The position numbers and the translations under genes are program-made. Positions 1 to 11,799 of a DNA stretch of 64,000 bases are shown here, one piece after another (within the stretch, counting starts at the first letter, position 1; every line of letters begins with the position of its first letter). The DNA is taken from NCBI GenBank assembly GCA_013396525.1, contig VWYX01000684.1:186001-250000 (forward strand), read 5' to 3'. A model generated the notes under the pieces. It was not told where the DNA came from. It saw nothing but the letters and a program-made list of their open reading frames with translations, and made no database searches. Source of the DNA: Chaetorhynchus papuensis (lineage: Eukaryota; Chordata; Aves; Passeriformes; Rhipiduridae).

Positions 1-1128
1 ACTGGAGGTCACCTGCACCAAGGAGGTGGCTCTGCAGGTGGGAGGGATGACTGGCTTGTGGAAGGGGCTCCTGCTTGGACTGACAGCTCTTACCAGATGA
101 GGTACCTCAGAAAGTGTTAGGTTATCTCCGGAAGATATAATTCTGGAAGATTGTGCAACACACATGTGGCCAGTTTGGGTCTGAATGGGGTGTTTTGCAC
201 TGGGTGCTGCTTGCAGGGGTGTGCTGGGATTTACAGGGAAGCACTACTCAGCTTGGCACGGAAGATCAGAGCCATGCAAGCATCACTGTCATCAGTGAAA
301 AAAATCATTGACTGGCACTTCCTATACCCTGGGACCTGAAACAAGCACTGGCCATGCCTGAGGCTCACAATCTCTTTAACACAGATCTCTGTGTGCAGGC
401 ATATCACCCACTTGGGCCAACACCACTAGAGGGAAGGCATTGATTCATCCCTTCATCCCCTGGGCAGGAGAGGTACTGGGGTGGCCATGCAGAGTAGTTC
501 CCAGAGCTCCAAGCTGTGTTTCACCCACTGATTTTTAGGTTATATTTTGCAATTGGAAGTTCCAGATGAGGAAATTTCTGTTTCCCAAGAGAGAAAATGT
601 TGTTGGCTGCTCACTTTTTTTTGAGTAAAGCCTGGGTTGTTTCCCCTGTGCCTGGGTGTAGCACCTGGGAGGAAAGTGGCCACAGGCAGCTGAAATGTTT
701 AGCAAGAACAAATTAGGGATGTGAGCAAGTGGAATTTGCCTTCCCAGGAACTTAGAAACTGGTGCAATGCATGCTGAGTTAGTGCAGTGAGAGCAATGAG
801 ACTCATCTGGAGGAAGAAGAATTGCTCTGAGTAACAGGTTCTTAAGGCACATCTGACCCTTCTGGTCACAGCCAGAATCAGTCCTGGGTTCCCTGCTCTG
901 CAAGTGAGTGTGACGGTGCCTTGCCAGGACCAGCAAAGGCCTGACCTGCTGGAGGCAGGAGGAGAAGTCTTTCTTTCCTGGCCGTCCGGGGCTGCCGTCG
1001 ACCCCCCCCAAGGCTCCGTCGACCTCGTGGGGTGGTCAGCCACGCGTGGCCAGCTGGCAGACTCGGGAAAACGCTGCGCGCGCCGGGCAGCGTGCATCGG
1101 TGCGCTCCAGCCGCCGCCGGTGGGTCAG

Positions 1129-1500
1129 TGTGCGGTCGCCTGGCAGAGACGCGCCGATGTGAGGACCAAATCAGCGCCGAGAAGTAAAGAGAGAACGAGG
1201 GGGCCGGTCCACGGACCAGGAAACAGGTTTATTGCAAACGACTGATCCCCACGGAGCGACCTCAAACCGGGATGTGCACAGGGTTTTAAGGTCCGGGGAA
1301 AAGGGGCGGAGCCCGGGGCAACAGCGAATAGGGGTGAGGGAACAGGGAGGAGCGGAGATATGAACATCCAATAACATCATAACAGGGGTGGATATGACTA
1401 ACATGCACCAATCAAACGTTAAAGAACATAGAAGAATCTGGAAAGAGGTGTCTGGTTAACTTGGGGGGATGAACCCCCTAAACCTGGGCTTAGCCCATGG
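1129..1500 (-). mobile_element. LTR-like sequence, - strand, probable solo ERV LTR
   Basis: Read on the - strand this has a CCAAT-type box (gattggtgc), a GC box, a TATA-like ccttaaaa and then AATAAA (plus TTTATT at 1228-1233), in the U3-R order of a retroviral LTR. The left edge (tgtgcggtcgcc at 1129) begins with TG, but the right edge and a target duplication were not found. CpG-rich sequence at about 975-1128 may belong to the same insertion. Confidence 0.55.
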
Positions 1501-2744
1501 AGCCGTCCCCCGACCCTGGCTCATTCACTCATTGGATGGCCACGAGTGGACGGACAGGGGGCTGTACCAAGATGCAGCTTCTCTAGGGGACACCCAGATA
1601 GGAAGGACCCCAACAGAGAAGTCTGAGAACATGAGCACCATCCCCAGCACCGAGTGTGGTTCTCACCCTGCTCCTTGCTCCTGCAGGATGGAACCAGGCT
1701 GGCATGGGCGCTGAGCCTGCCTGGCCCACCGTCAGAGTCCGTCCCTCTCCTGGGGTTGAGGGCAGCTCCTGACACCCGGTGTGGTGCTGCTGTGACAATG
1801 TGTAGCGCTGGACCCCCATCCACAGGGCTGGCTGTGACACATGTGCTGCAGCCCTGCCTTCCCCCAGCCCTGCAGTGCTTCTTCCTCAGGCACCTCAGCC
1901 TCAGGTGAGACTTCTCCTCCGTGCTCCTTGAGGAGCATCTGTCACAAGTGTGCGAGGGCTGGTCATCAGCTCCTCAGTTGTTGGGGTCACTGAAACAGCA
2001 GCTGTGTCAGCTGATGGGCATGAGAATATGGAACCCCATCCATTGGCTCTGTAAGCCTATGTAAGCAAGACCCCGGCCACATTGCTTTCTCTCTCTGCCG
2101 GGACACCTCTGTGGGAATGGAGTAAACATCACCTGTGGAATCTGCCATGCAGGAGGGCCTTCCTTGACTCCTTGCCTCTGGTAATATTGAGCTATTCGGC
2201 TTGAGCGTGTGGGTGGGCGTGCGTGTGTCTCACCAGCATCTGAATAGCAGCGCGGGGCCAAAGGAGAAGCTGGCTAGCAGCCATTCTGCTGCACCCGGGG
2301 GGTCTCTCTCAAGTGACTTCTTGGAGACAGAGCTGCTATATTCCTAAAGCCCCAGAGCACATTGCACTCCACCCCCCAAAAACTCAGCTTAAACACTCAG
2401 TCTGTGTCTGGAACAACATGAAGACATTGTCCTTTATGCCTCCTATTTTTGAGAAGAAGCCATCCTCCAGCAATCTTCACCCAGCCCTACTGATCCCATT
2501 AGTCGCACAAGTCCACTCGGATGCCATCGTATACTCCTGCATGTGCTGTGACTTCCACATCCTCCCCCATGACCCTGCAGCTCCAGCAGCTCTGCTTACC
2601 AGGCTGTCAGTGAGGACCAGGGCATGACCTGACCTGATGATTCCTTATCTTCTCACACCTTCCTGGTGCACACACAACCACAGCCACTTGGCTCCTTCCC
2701 TCCTGCCTGCGATGCCATGATGAGTTTTTGCCTTTTCTTTTATA

Positions 2745-3165
2745 CCCCTTTTATATACCTTTTCATAGCTTTTTGTATTCTTAGTGTTTTTTAGCCTACA
2801 TTCTTAGACTTATTTTGTCAAGCTAGGAGACTAAACATCTTAGAATCTTCGTAGTTAGGGATCAGAAAGCCCCAGACACCAAGGTCCTCTCCAGAACACA
2901 TTTTGTAGACTAAGATAGAACCATCCAGGGGGAAGGTTCCTCGGGGAGGGGGCTCGCTTGAGCCTCTCATTGGGGAATCTTTGATAGATATGCTAATTAG
3001 TAAGACCTATAATGATATACCTGATCTATCATGTGTGTGCATTGCGGTGCACATTTCGGCACATTCCACCGGGGCGTGGTGCACCTAAGGATCCTTAAAA
3101 TAAATACTGAGGTAAAACCTCTTTTTCCCTTCTAACCGTGTTTGATTCTTGATTTTAAGACCAGG
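2745..3165 (+). mobile_element. LTR-like sequence, + strand
   Basis: AT-rich U3-like start, followed by a G-rich block and an AATAAA signal (3099-3104) with a short U5-like tail (ggtaaaacctc and the following pyrimidines). No internal retroviral sequence adjoins it, so it is probably a solo LTR. Boundaries are approximate. Confidence 0.45.
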
Positions 3166-3828
3166 AAAAGGCATCAACTGGACTCCTGGCCAGCATCCCT
3201 CTCCAGGAACCACCCCAACACTCCCCCTCCCCCCCCCAGCCAAATCTTCACACACCTCCCCCAGCCCACCCTGCACTTACATGTTGCTATACTGCACAGA
3301 AAGCAGATGGAGGTGATTTCACAGTGCTGCAGGGTCAGGTTGTTCTCCATTTGCCTGCTGTTGTAGCACAGCCTTCCCGTTTGGGGGGCCTGGGAGGAGC
3401 CCAGTGCCTTGAGCTCCTGCACGGAGACACCAGCACTGCAGACGTTCTGCTCCGCAAAGTCCTGATGAAAACACAAAACTGGCTGGGACTGTCAGCCATG
3501 GGCTGCTGCTGTGCCATGGCATCTGTCCCAGCCATCCCAGAAGATCCAAGGCTCTGTCTCCATCACTTCCCAAAAAACTGAAAGTGCCTGGTGACATCAG
3601 GGCTGATCTGCTGTCAAAGAGCCTTCGTGTCCCAGCTGAGCACTCCTTCTCCTGCCCATGGCCCTGCCTGCACCTGCTCTCTCCCCTGGGCTGCTCCATT
3701 CGCACAGCCTCTCTCCCTTGTTACCTTCCCTTTCTGCTTCTCCTGCACCCAACTCCTCTTCCAGAACTTCCTTCCCAAGGGAAGGCAGGGCAGGGCTGTG
3801 CAGGCAAGGGCAGAGATTTTTTGCAAGG

Positions 3829-4443
3829 TGTACTAGTTTTAAAAGAAACCAGTGGGAGATCGCAAGTCAGAATTAAAATTTAATAGGAAAATTAAAATAA
3901 ATGCAATAGTACAAGAACACTGACAGAGTCAGGATACAACCTGTTACCTGGTGTCCCCTGTTAGTCAGGGTGGTGGTAGCAGTCCAGATGAAGTGGTTCT
4001 GTTGAAGCAGTGATCCTGTAGAAGGGTCTAGTCTTCACCTGAAGGTCCAGTGATAGCTCTTGTCCTCTGGGAATCCAGTAGATAGGGCTGAGTGTAGTGT
4101 TCTGAATCTCAGATTATATCCAGGTAGGAATGCTTGGCTCCTCCCCCTGGGCGGAGCATCTCACAATGGGATGATGTAATTCTATGAGTCGTGCGGTGAG
4201 GCTTGGTAGCCTATTAACAGAAAAGTATCTCTCTGGAGGGAGTTACCAAGGATATGTCATTGAAGAGACAAAGAGCACCGCCCCACCTGGTTTTAAGAGC
4301 TGGCTCATTAATAGAAGATACCTCCTGGAGGGAGTTACCAGGGTTGTGTCACCGAAGAGATAAAGAACACTGCCCCACCTGGTTTAAACAGATGGTGATA
4401 GAATACACACTTTTGGTTACATCTTACATTGTAACCTAAGACA
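3829..4443 (-). mobile_element. Solo ERV LTR with intact ends and 5-bp target duplication
   Basis: Begins TG (tgtactag) and ends CA (ctaagaca). It is flanked by the direct repeat CAAGG at 3824-3828 and 4444-4448. Read on the - strand it has GC boxes (gctccgccc), a TATA-like ggatataatc and an attaaattttaat poly(A)-type region near the 3' end, so its transcriptional direction is -. A U3 segment is duplicated (about 4231-4297 and 4321-4388). Confidence 0.85.
4231..4388. repeat. Imperfect direct repeat inside the solo LTR U3
   Basis: Two copies of a roughly 67-bp unit, each starting with ctggagggagttacca and ending with gccccacctggttt, at about 4231-4297 and 4321-4388. They differ at several positions, so the duplication is old. 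Duplicated enhancers are common in retroviral U3 regions. Confidence 0.8.
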
Positions 4444-5283
4444 CAAGGAAACAGTGAAGCAGAGGCTTCAATCCAGCCTGGAAAGCAGGTCTGGAGATGC
4501 CGGAGGCTCCACCACTGGGTTATGGGGTCACCCCAGCACCTGTCCTTCATCCTGTTCTCTGCATCTCCCTGGCCTCCCAGTCTGGGTGTGCCTGGGCTGG
4601 GCAGTCTCTGCCTGCCTCCGGCTGCATGGGACACTCCCCATCCCTGTCCCTGCTGCAGTGGCATGGTGTGGTGTTAATTTTGGGCTGGTGGGAGGTGAAG
4701 GGCTGCAGGTTGTCATCTCCTTGAGACCTACAGAGAAGGCAGAGAGCTGAGGGTTTGCAGCACAATGGGCAGCTGCCCGGCACTGCTGGCACAGCCCTGT
4801 TAGCCCTGCAGTGAGGCACCACTGCTTCACTTAGGGCAGACCCACAGGCTGGGCCCCACAGCACCCATTGCCACCACCAGCAGCGCGGCTGAGCACCCCG
4901 CCAAGCACCATGGGGTGACTGGGTCAGCTCAGGAGCTGGGCAGGACGTACTGGTGACATTTCAGTGACCAACACTGAAGTGCAGGCAGTGCTCAGTGTGG
5001 GAGTGATGTCAGGGTGATGGAGCCAATGCCAGGAGACCAAAAAACTACAATGATGGTGGCATGCACTACTCAGCAGCTCTGTGAGGTTTCTGGAGAAGGA
5101 AGGACCCCCAGCCGTCCATCCCCCTGGGTTCCTGCCCAGTCACATCACTGCAGGCAGAGTAACGCACTGTGCTGTGGGTTCGTAAAGAGTAGCTGCATTT
5201 CCCTGGAACATCCCTGGCAGAGGAATTGTTCAGGTGGGTGCAGTATAGCACTCCAGCAAGCTTACTCCTTTAACCCGCGTGGC

Positions 5284-5638
5284 TGTTGGCGCACATTCTC
5301 ACTCACACACACTCAAGCCGGATAGCTCACGCGTTACCAGAAGCAAAGAGTCAGGAGGGCTCTCCCATTTGGTGTTCCATGGAAGACGGTTTATTGCTGC
5401 ATCTGCAGAAAGGATCAGAGGCGAAAAAGAGCGGACCACCCAGGGCCAGGGTTTATGTACCGGAGCGGGGCAAGCAACAGGAACCAATGATCTGAGGGTA
5501 CAGGGGCGGTACAAAGGCGTGACTAGGGAAGGAGAGCCAATGGGGAAGGTCTGGGGGCGTGTAGGGGTACAAGCCATTCAAACAGACCGAGTCTGCATAG
5601 CACCACAAAGCCTTATGGGAGAGGCTTTTCCTTTCTCA
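5284..5638 (-). mobile_element. LTR-like sequence, - strand
   Basis: On the - strand it has two CCAAT-type boxes (ccattggct, cattggttcc) and AATAAA (plus TTTATT at 5390-5395) in LTR order, and CpG-rich flanks. It starts TG (tgttggcgcac) and can end CA (ctttctca), but I found no matching target duplication, so the ends are tentative. Confidence 0.55.
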
Positions 5639-5902
5639 CCATGAGGTCAGGGGGTGTTCTTAAACCTCGGAATCGGTCCACCAGCAGGCCTCTGCTATTT
5701 TTGGGCTCCTTGGCCCTTCAGCCATCATAGCTGCTGGCTCAGTGACCTCAACAGCAGAGCTGTATCTTCCCCTGTTCCTGGGGCAGCACAGCCCCACAGT
5801 GCTGCTCATGTCTCATAGTCCCATCCCTGGAGTGATGTGCTTGGACCCATAAGGTGTAGTGAAACAACCCCAAATTTTGTCCACTTGTGGTGCCAGCTAA
5901 GC

Positions 5903-6290
5903 ATAGAATCACAGACGAGTTTGGGTTGGAAGGGATTTTTAAAGGTCATCTAGTCCACCCTGCTGCCATGGGCAGGGACACCTTCCACTATCCAAGCCCC
6001 GTCCAACCTGGCCTTGGACGCTGCCAGGGATCCAGGGGCAACCACAGCTTTTCTGGGCAGGGCCCCAGCACCCTCACAGGGAACAATTTCTTTCCAATAT
6101 TCAATTTAAATCTACCCTCCTTCAGCTTAAAGAATGGCTACCCACAGCTTGTGACAGAGCTTGCTGTCAGGATAATTCCCTGCAAAGCCATTTACTGTCT
6201 CCTTCCAAGGCTCAATCCTTGTTGTTTGCTTGCCAGCTGCATAGGAGCAGTTTTTCCACACCACAGGTCAAAAATCCTGCACACCAGGTA
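5903..6290 (-). mobile_element. CR1 LINE fragment
   Basis: Antisense CR1 3' end: starts near catagaatcacag and gggttggaagggatt, then gccatgggcagggacacc, and continues through ttcagcttaaag into diverged sequence. Confidence 0.85.
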
Positions 6291-6949
6291 GAGAAATGGA
6301 GGTGATGGGTCTGTTAGGGGTCCCCCCTGCCATCAATACCACATCCCATGGGATGAGCTCTGCACCATGCCCCAGGCAGGCACAGCACCACATGTTCCTT
6401 CTCAGCTGCCTGCAGACACTGGACATGGGATCATTTCTCCTGCCTTAAAATTGAGGCAGCTCCATGAGGACCCACAGTCCATCTCCCAGGGCTGTGGAGG
6501 CATGCAGCTCCCTGGAGCTTCTATGCTGGAACACTTCATCCTTGGGTATTTTTTTTTTTAACAGCAGTAAGAACTACAGATGAACAGCCCAGTTAAGCCT
6601 CTCATCCCGTTTGGAGCAGGAAGCTGAAGCTGGATATTTAAGAGTAGTGATCTGCCTGGAAAGCCTCAGGGGGTTATATATTTGGGGTGTAAGAGAGCAG
6701 TGACCTGAGATAAACTATCTGGGGGAGAAAAAAACCTTCCTCTGTACCCAGGGTGGTCTCAAAAGTTATCGACTGGAAATAAAGAACAGATTTGGGGCAC
6801 GTGATAGGACAAGGTGCCGAGAGATGCTGCCACTGCCAGATGGCATGATGGGGAGGGAAAGGGTTTTCTGGGGAGAACAGAAAAGGGCCAGGCGGGAGAA
6901 AGCGGAGGGTGGTGCAGATCCTTGTCTTCGAGGGGAGAGCAGAGACGTG

Positions 6950-7300
6950 AATCCAGAAGGAAAATGTAAAGCAGGTAACCTGGGAAGGGCCGGGCCGGGG
7001 TATCTCAGGCGGGCAGGAATAGTCCCCGCAGCGGCGGCCCCGTGGGGCCAAGCAGAACCAACTGCTCCGGAATGCCCGGGGCCAGCGGGGACCCCGCGCC
7101 ACGCGTGTACTGGGAGCGGGCAGGGCCGGCGGGGACCTCCCGCTCCCCTCCCCCGGCGGGGGCGTGTCCGGCGCCCCGCCCCGCCCCGGGAACGGCCGCG
7201 CTCCGCCCGCCGCGCCGGCACCGCCGCTACTGCCCAGGTAAGCGCGGGGGGCGGCGGGGACCCTTCCCGGGGAGGATGTGAAGGGTGGGAAGTTCCCAAT
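6950..7300 (+). promoter_or_regulatory. AIFM3: CpG-rich island, probable AIFM3 promoter and non-coding first exon
   Basis: This stretch is extremely GC and CpG rich, unlike its neighbours, with several GC-box-like ccccgcccc/ccgcccc strings near 7160-7210 and no obvious TATA box. It ends in a strong splice donor, tgcccag|gtaagc, at 7237/7238. There is no conserved reading frame, so the exon would be 5' UTR. The next + strand exon with a good acceptor is the AIFM3 ATG exon, so I assign it to AIFM3 by position. It could instead serve a divergent - strand transcript. Confidence 0.6.
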
Positions 7301-7688
7301 GCAAGGCCGCTGTCCAGGACCGCGCCGCACCTCCGGCCGGGGGGAGCGGTCGGTGGGGGCCGCCTCTGCCCCCAGGAGCGGAGGCACCGGGGGTATCGGG
7401 AGTACCGGGGCGCGCGGCGCGCCCGGGGGCTCCTCTGTAGCCGGAGCTGCCGGCGGGGCCGGGATCGGAGCCGGGGGCAGGCGGCGCGAGAGCGCCGCGT
7501 GTCTCCGCATCTCTCCTGAGATGCAGCAAATGCCCAGGAAATCAAAGCGGCGTAAAAGTGGGTCGCGGGGAAAAGCCGGGTTTGTCCTGAACGGGTTTAG
7601 GTTCCTGTGTCATGTCCCCCAGTGTGTTCTCCAAGTTTTTTTGTTCCTGTTTCGGTGGACCATGGTCTCGCCTGGACAGGGATGAATG

Positions 7689-7975
7689 TCTTTAAGCTGA
7701 AGAAAGGTATATAAGATTAGATACTAGGACGAAATTTTCCACTGTGAGGGTGGTGAGGCAATGGGAGAGGTTGCCCAGAGAAGCTGTGGCTGCTCCATCC
7801 CTGGAAGCATCCAAGGCCAGGCTGGACAGGGCTTGGAGCAACCTGGGATAGTGGAAGGTGTCCCTGCCCATGGCAGGGGTATGGAAAGAGATGAGCTTTA
7901 AGGTCCCTTCCAATCCAAGCCATTCCATGATCCTTGTGTGTTCCTTCCAACTCGTGACATTCTATGGTTCTATGA
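7689..7975 (+). mobile_element. CR1 LINE fragment, 3' end
   Basis: Sense CR1 3' end: gtgagggtggtgaggcaatg, agaagctgtggctgctcc, ggtgtccctgcccatggcag, then a tail ending gacattctatggttctatg. Confidence 0.9.
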
Positions 7976-10900
7976 ACTGCTTGGTCTCCTTTGAGAGGGA
8001 ACATCTGAGTGTGATCGATGGAGCTGGACTGTGGTGTTGTACTGTAGCTGTCAGTCTTGGAAAACATTGCCAGGATAAATTTCTTCTGCCCTGCTCCAGC
8101 TCCTGTGGGGAACGCAGATTGCTTTTGTGCAATGGGGACCTGGCAGTGACAGCACGGAAGGGGCTTGGCTGCCTGTGGTGAAGCAAGTGAGAATTAAAGC
8201 TCTCTTGTGTTGTGAAATGGTTTGATTTTTGCATCAAGCACTCTGCATCTGGGGAGAATTTCCAACATTTATGATTTTTATTGGCAAATCTTTACAATCT
8301 GAACCAAATCTCATGATTAATGATTTCCAGTCCAGCTCACAGAGGTGTGTGGAGGGGTGGAAGTGCTGCCGAATGAGCCTTTAACCTGGAGCCGGTAAAT
8401 TGCTGAAGCAGCAGCCGGGAAAACAATCCTGTCTGATTGCGCTCTGACACGGCGTTTCCCGCTGCACTTCTTCAGGAGCCAGCGGGGTACATTAAACGTC
8501 AGTTTTGTAGCTCTCTGTGCTGCTGCTGACACAAACTCATGGTGACAAGGTGAAGTGCACGAGGGCACGTCACTCCCTGCCCGCATCCCTCCCTGCCCAC
8601 GCTGAGACGGGGCCGTGCAGCCCACCGCTGGGGCCATGAGCTGCTCTCACTGTTTTGCAGCGTGACTTTTGCTTCTGTTTCTTGGGACCATTTGAAAGGA
8701 AATCACCTGGCAAAGCCAAACCCGCTGCTTTCTCCAGGTGGGTGTAAAGCAAATCTTGGACTCCACCAGGAAGTGGCTGGAGAGGTAAGGCTTTGGCAGG
8801 GAGGTCTGTACTGAGGGGGCTGGGGGCTCCTGGGCAGGCAAGGTGGAGGACAGAACAGGAGGGGAAGGAGGGGTCCAGTGCAGCTCTGAGTGTGTCGGAG
8901 TCACTGTGTGTCAGCAGCTGGGGGATCCTGAAGCAGAAGCCAGGCAGCAGGATTGGGATGGGTATGGAAATGGCAAGAAAGTGGGAGTGGGAGGGTTGGG
9001 CAGAGGGAAGGGGAAGCTCGCTGGAGAGCTATCAAGGGGGAAGAACGAGGTGAAGAGCTAGAGAGGTAAAGAGGAGGTTGGGGTGCCAGGGAGATAAGAA
9101 AATGGGGTTCCTGTGTGCCAGCCCCCTTGATTTTGGCTCATCTGCTCCATGGGCAGGGGGTGGGCGGCAGTGCATTGCATGTCTGCACAAACAGTGTGAC
9201 CGTGTCCTGTGTGCAGCATCCTCGAGGTGGAGGGACAAGAAGCAGTGACATGAACACAGAGGTGGTCCCCCAGTTGGGAACCCCATTCTGGAAGGCTGAT
9301 CTGCTGGTCTGGTCTGGGAACCACAGCTAGGGTTTGTGGGACTCTCTTTTCATCCATTGTAGTGTGATTCCTGACAAAAGTGTTAACTTCAGGATGGAGA
9401 CCGTCTGTTTTCATCCTCATATTATTTTAAAAATACAAGTTCTCCCTGCCCTAAAAACATCATCCCCTGTCACGCTCTCTTCTGTGTGACTTGATTTTCT
9501 TCCCACTCTCCTTTTCTCTTGGCAGGCGAGCCGTGTGCCCCTCTCCGGGGTCAGAGCAGGGCTGCTGTGGGTGGTGTTGATAACACAGAGTGCACAGCAT
9601 GGTCCTCAGGGTGGGGGTAGGGCCTTGGGCTCCCCAGTGCTCCAGCCATGCCTGTGCTGTGTTCAGAGTCCTGTGTCCAGTGGAGAGAGCTGCTTTTTTT
9701 GGCAGCAGAGTCTGGCTTGCCCTGGAGACAGGCCAGTTTGATTTTGCTGAGCCAGACCTTGCTGGGAACTGGAGAACCTAAACAGGGGGGTTCCTCATTG
9801 AGATCATGGGCTGTGGCACTCAAGGTGGTGCAGCAGGTGGAGGATGGACCCCAGGGTGGGCAGAGAAGGGAGCTGCAGGAAACTTGGGGTGTCAGCAGGA
9901 CTTTGTACCAGTGGCTGCTGTGCTTTTTGGGGGAACTGATCTCTGCAGGCTGGTGAGGACGGCAGGAAGGTGCCTGTGGGTTGTGGGACACTGATAGTGT
10001 GGCCGTGCTCGGACAACAGCTGGAATATATGAGAATATATGGAGAATACTGGAGCAGAGGCATGCATGCTGCTTGGTGAACTGCAGGACTCTTGGGATCC
10101 ACCTTATGTATTTTTATTAATGCCCTCTGCCCACAAAGAAGCTGAAACTGGCTGAGGAGTTGGAGGTGAAAAGCATCACTGGTGGCTGGAGTTGCACCAC
10201 TGAGCAGAGATGGAGGAGAAGTGGGCATGGGACTGTGGATGGTGGCAGTAAGAGTGAAACAAGAGTTGGCCATCAGGATATGATGGAGGACAGTCTGGGT
10301 ATACTCATCAAGGACAGGGGGATATGGAGTCACCACTCTAAAGTCTTTCTAATACTGGCACAGGCGTGGGGGGAACCTGGTGAGGGTGGTGGCCTACTGC
10401 TTAGTTCTGACAATCACTGTGGGAGTCAAACTAGAGCAAATCCCCAGAAAAGTGAGAGAAATGGGCAGCTCTTGTAAGAGCACACCATGACTGTGAGTCT
10501 GGTGTGTGTGGGCTGGTGATGTGGTGGGGTGTGTGGTGGGTCAGGGTGGGTATGTGTCTGGCTGGGATGGAGCCACAGAGAGTGCTGGTGGGGCTGAGGG
10601 ATGGGGTCCACTGCTGGGTGCTGTTGTGTGTGGTGAGGAGGTAGGTGGGAAAGAATGCTCTGGGTCCTGGTGATGTTCAGGACCAGGTGGACCAGAGTCT
10701 TTGTGTCCAGGGACCAGAGCCTGGGCTGCCCCGTGGGACAGACTATGCTTTGTGGGATGGGCTGGAGAGGCTGTGGTGGGGTCTGTGCTGCACTTTGCTT
10801 GTAGGGTGTGACCAAAACAGGTCTGCTGCTGAGACTGCTCCATGGCTCCCGCTGGCCTTGTGTTAAAGACAATATTTTGCATGTATGGAGAATTGGCAGT

Positions 10901-11799
10901 GCTGTAGTGGATAGGGTACGGTTTGGGATCAGGGCTTGTTTTTTCCCACAGCGGGGACCAGAGCCAGAGCCAGCTCTTCCCTGCAAGTACGGATGGTGAC
11001 AAGAAAGTTTTCCAGATGTTGAGCTCAGTCCTTGAACAGAGCAGAAAAGAAATTACTTGACATGGACCCTTTAGAGACATCCATGAAGGATGTCTCAAGA
11101 AGAAAGTGCTGAGCTCTTCAAGTGGCTGTAACATCATTCTGAGTCCCAAGAATTATCTGCGGGAACTGATAAAGCTTCTGAAGGACAAAGTTCTTGGGGC
11201 AGAAATAGGCAAATGTTTGCAGGCAACAGAACCCAGATCCGATAAAAAGAAAATTTTATTGTATGCAGGGACAATTAAAAACCAGCAGCTCCTGTTAGTG
11301 TGGAGCTGTTGGACATTGCCTTAGAAGACCTATGACAAGTGACTGAAAGCTAGAAAAACAAAGCTGCCGTGGGGAAGAGAGGTGGAGAGATCACAGACAC
11401 AGCTGGACTCCTGGCCCTGCCACAGCAGGGAGTCCCTGGCCAGAAATAGCCCCAAGGAGCCTGGCAGGGGGCGATACTCAGAGCTGTAGAGGAAGGCAAA
11501 AGCCCCCTGGCACTTGTGCCAATCTCCAAGGGAGACCCTTCCTGACCCCAAACTGGCAATGAGCTGTTCCCTGAGCATGTGAGTAACCCCTGTGCCCAAC
11601 CCCTGGGGCTGCCATGGCTGCTGCACAGCTGCCCAACTCCTTTCCGTCCTCTACTCGAGGCACCTCAGGGGTTCTCAGCATGGCAAAATACTCCAGAAGT
11701 GGAGTAACCTGGGAGGAAAAATTTCCAGTCCTACCAGGAGACCATCAATGCTCCAAAGTGTTGAGGAAGTGAAATCTTTCAACATCTCTTGTTCGTATT

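Noticed and set aside
1..900. Last exon of an upstream neighbour such as CRKL
   Set aside because: No SH3-type or other recognisable peptide was found in either strand.
6674..7545. Long overlapping frames on both strands in the CpG island (up to 278 codons)
   Set aside because: They arise because stop codons are rare in such GC-rich DNA; rich in Pro, Arg, Gly and Ala on both strands with no conserved motif.
9551..10336. 261-codon - strand open frame
   Set aside because: No family resemblance and composition expected of a chance frame in GC-rich DNA; no splice or promoter context.
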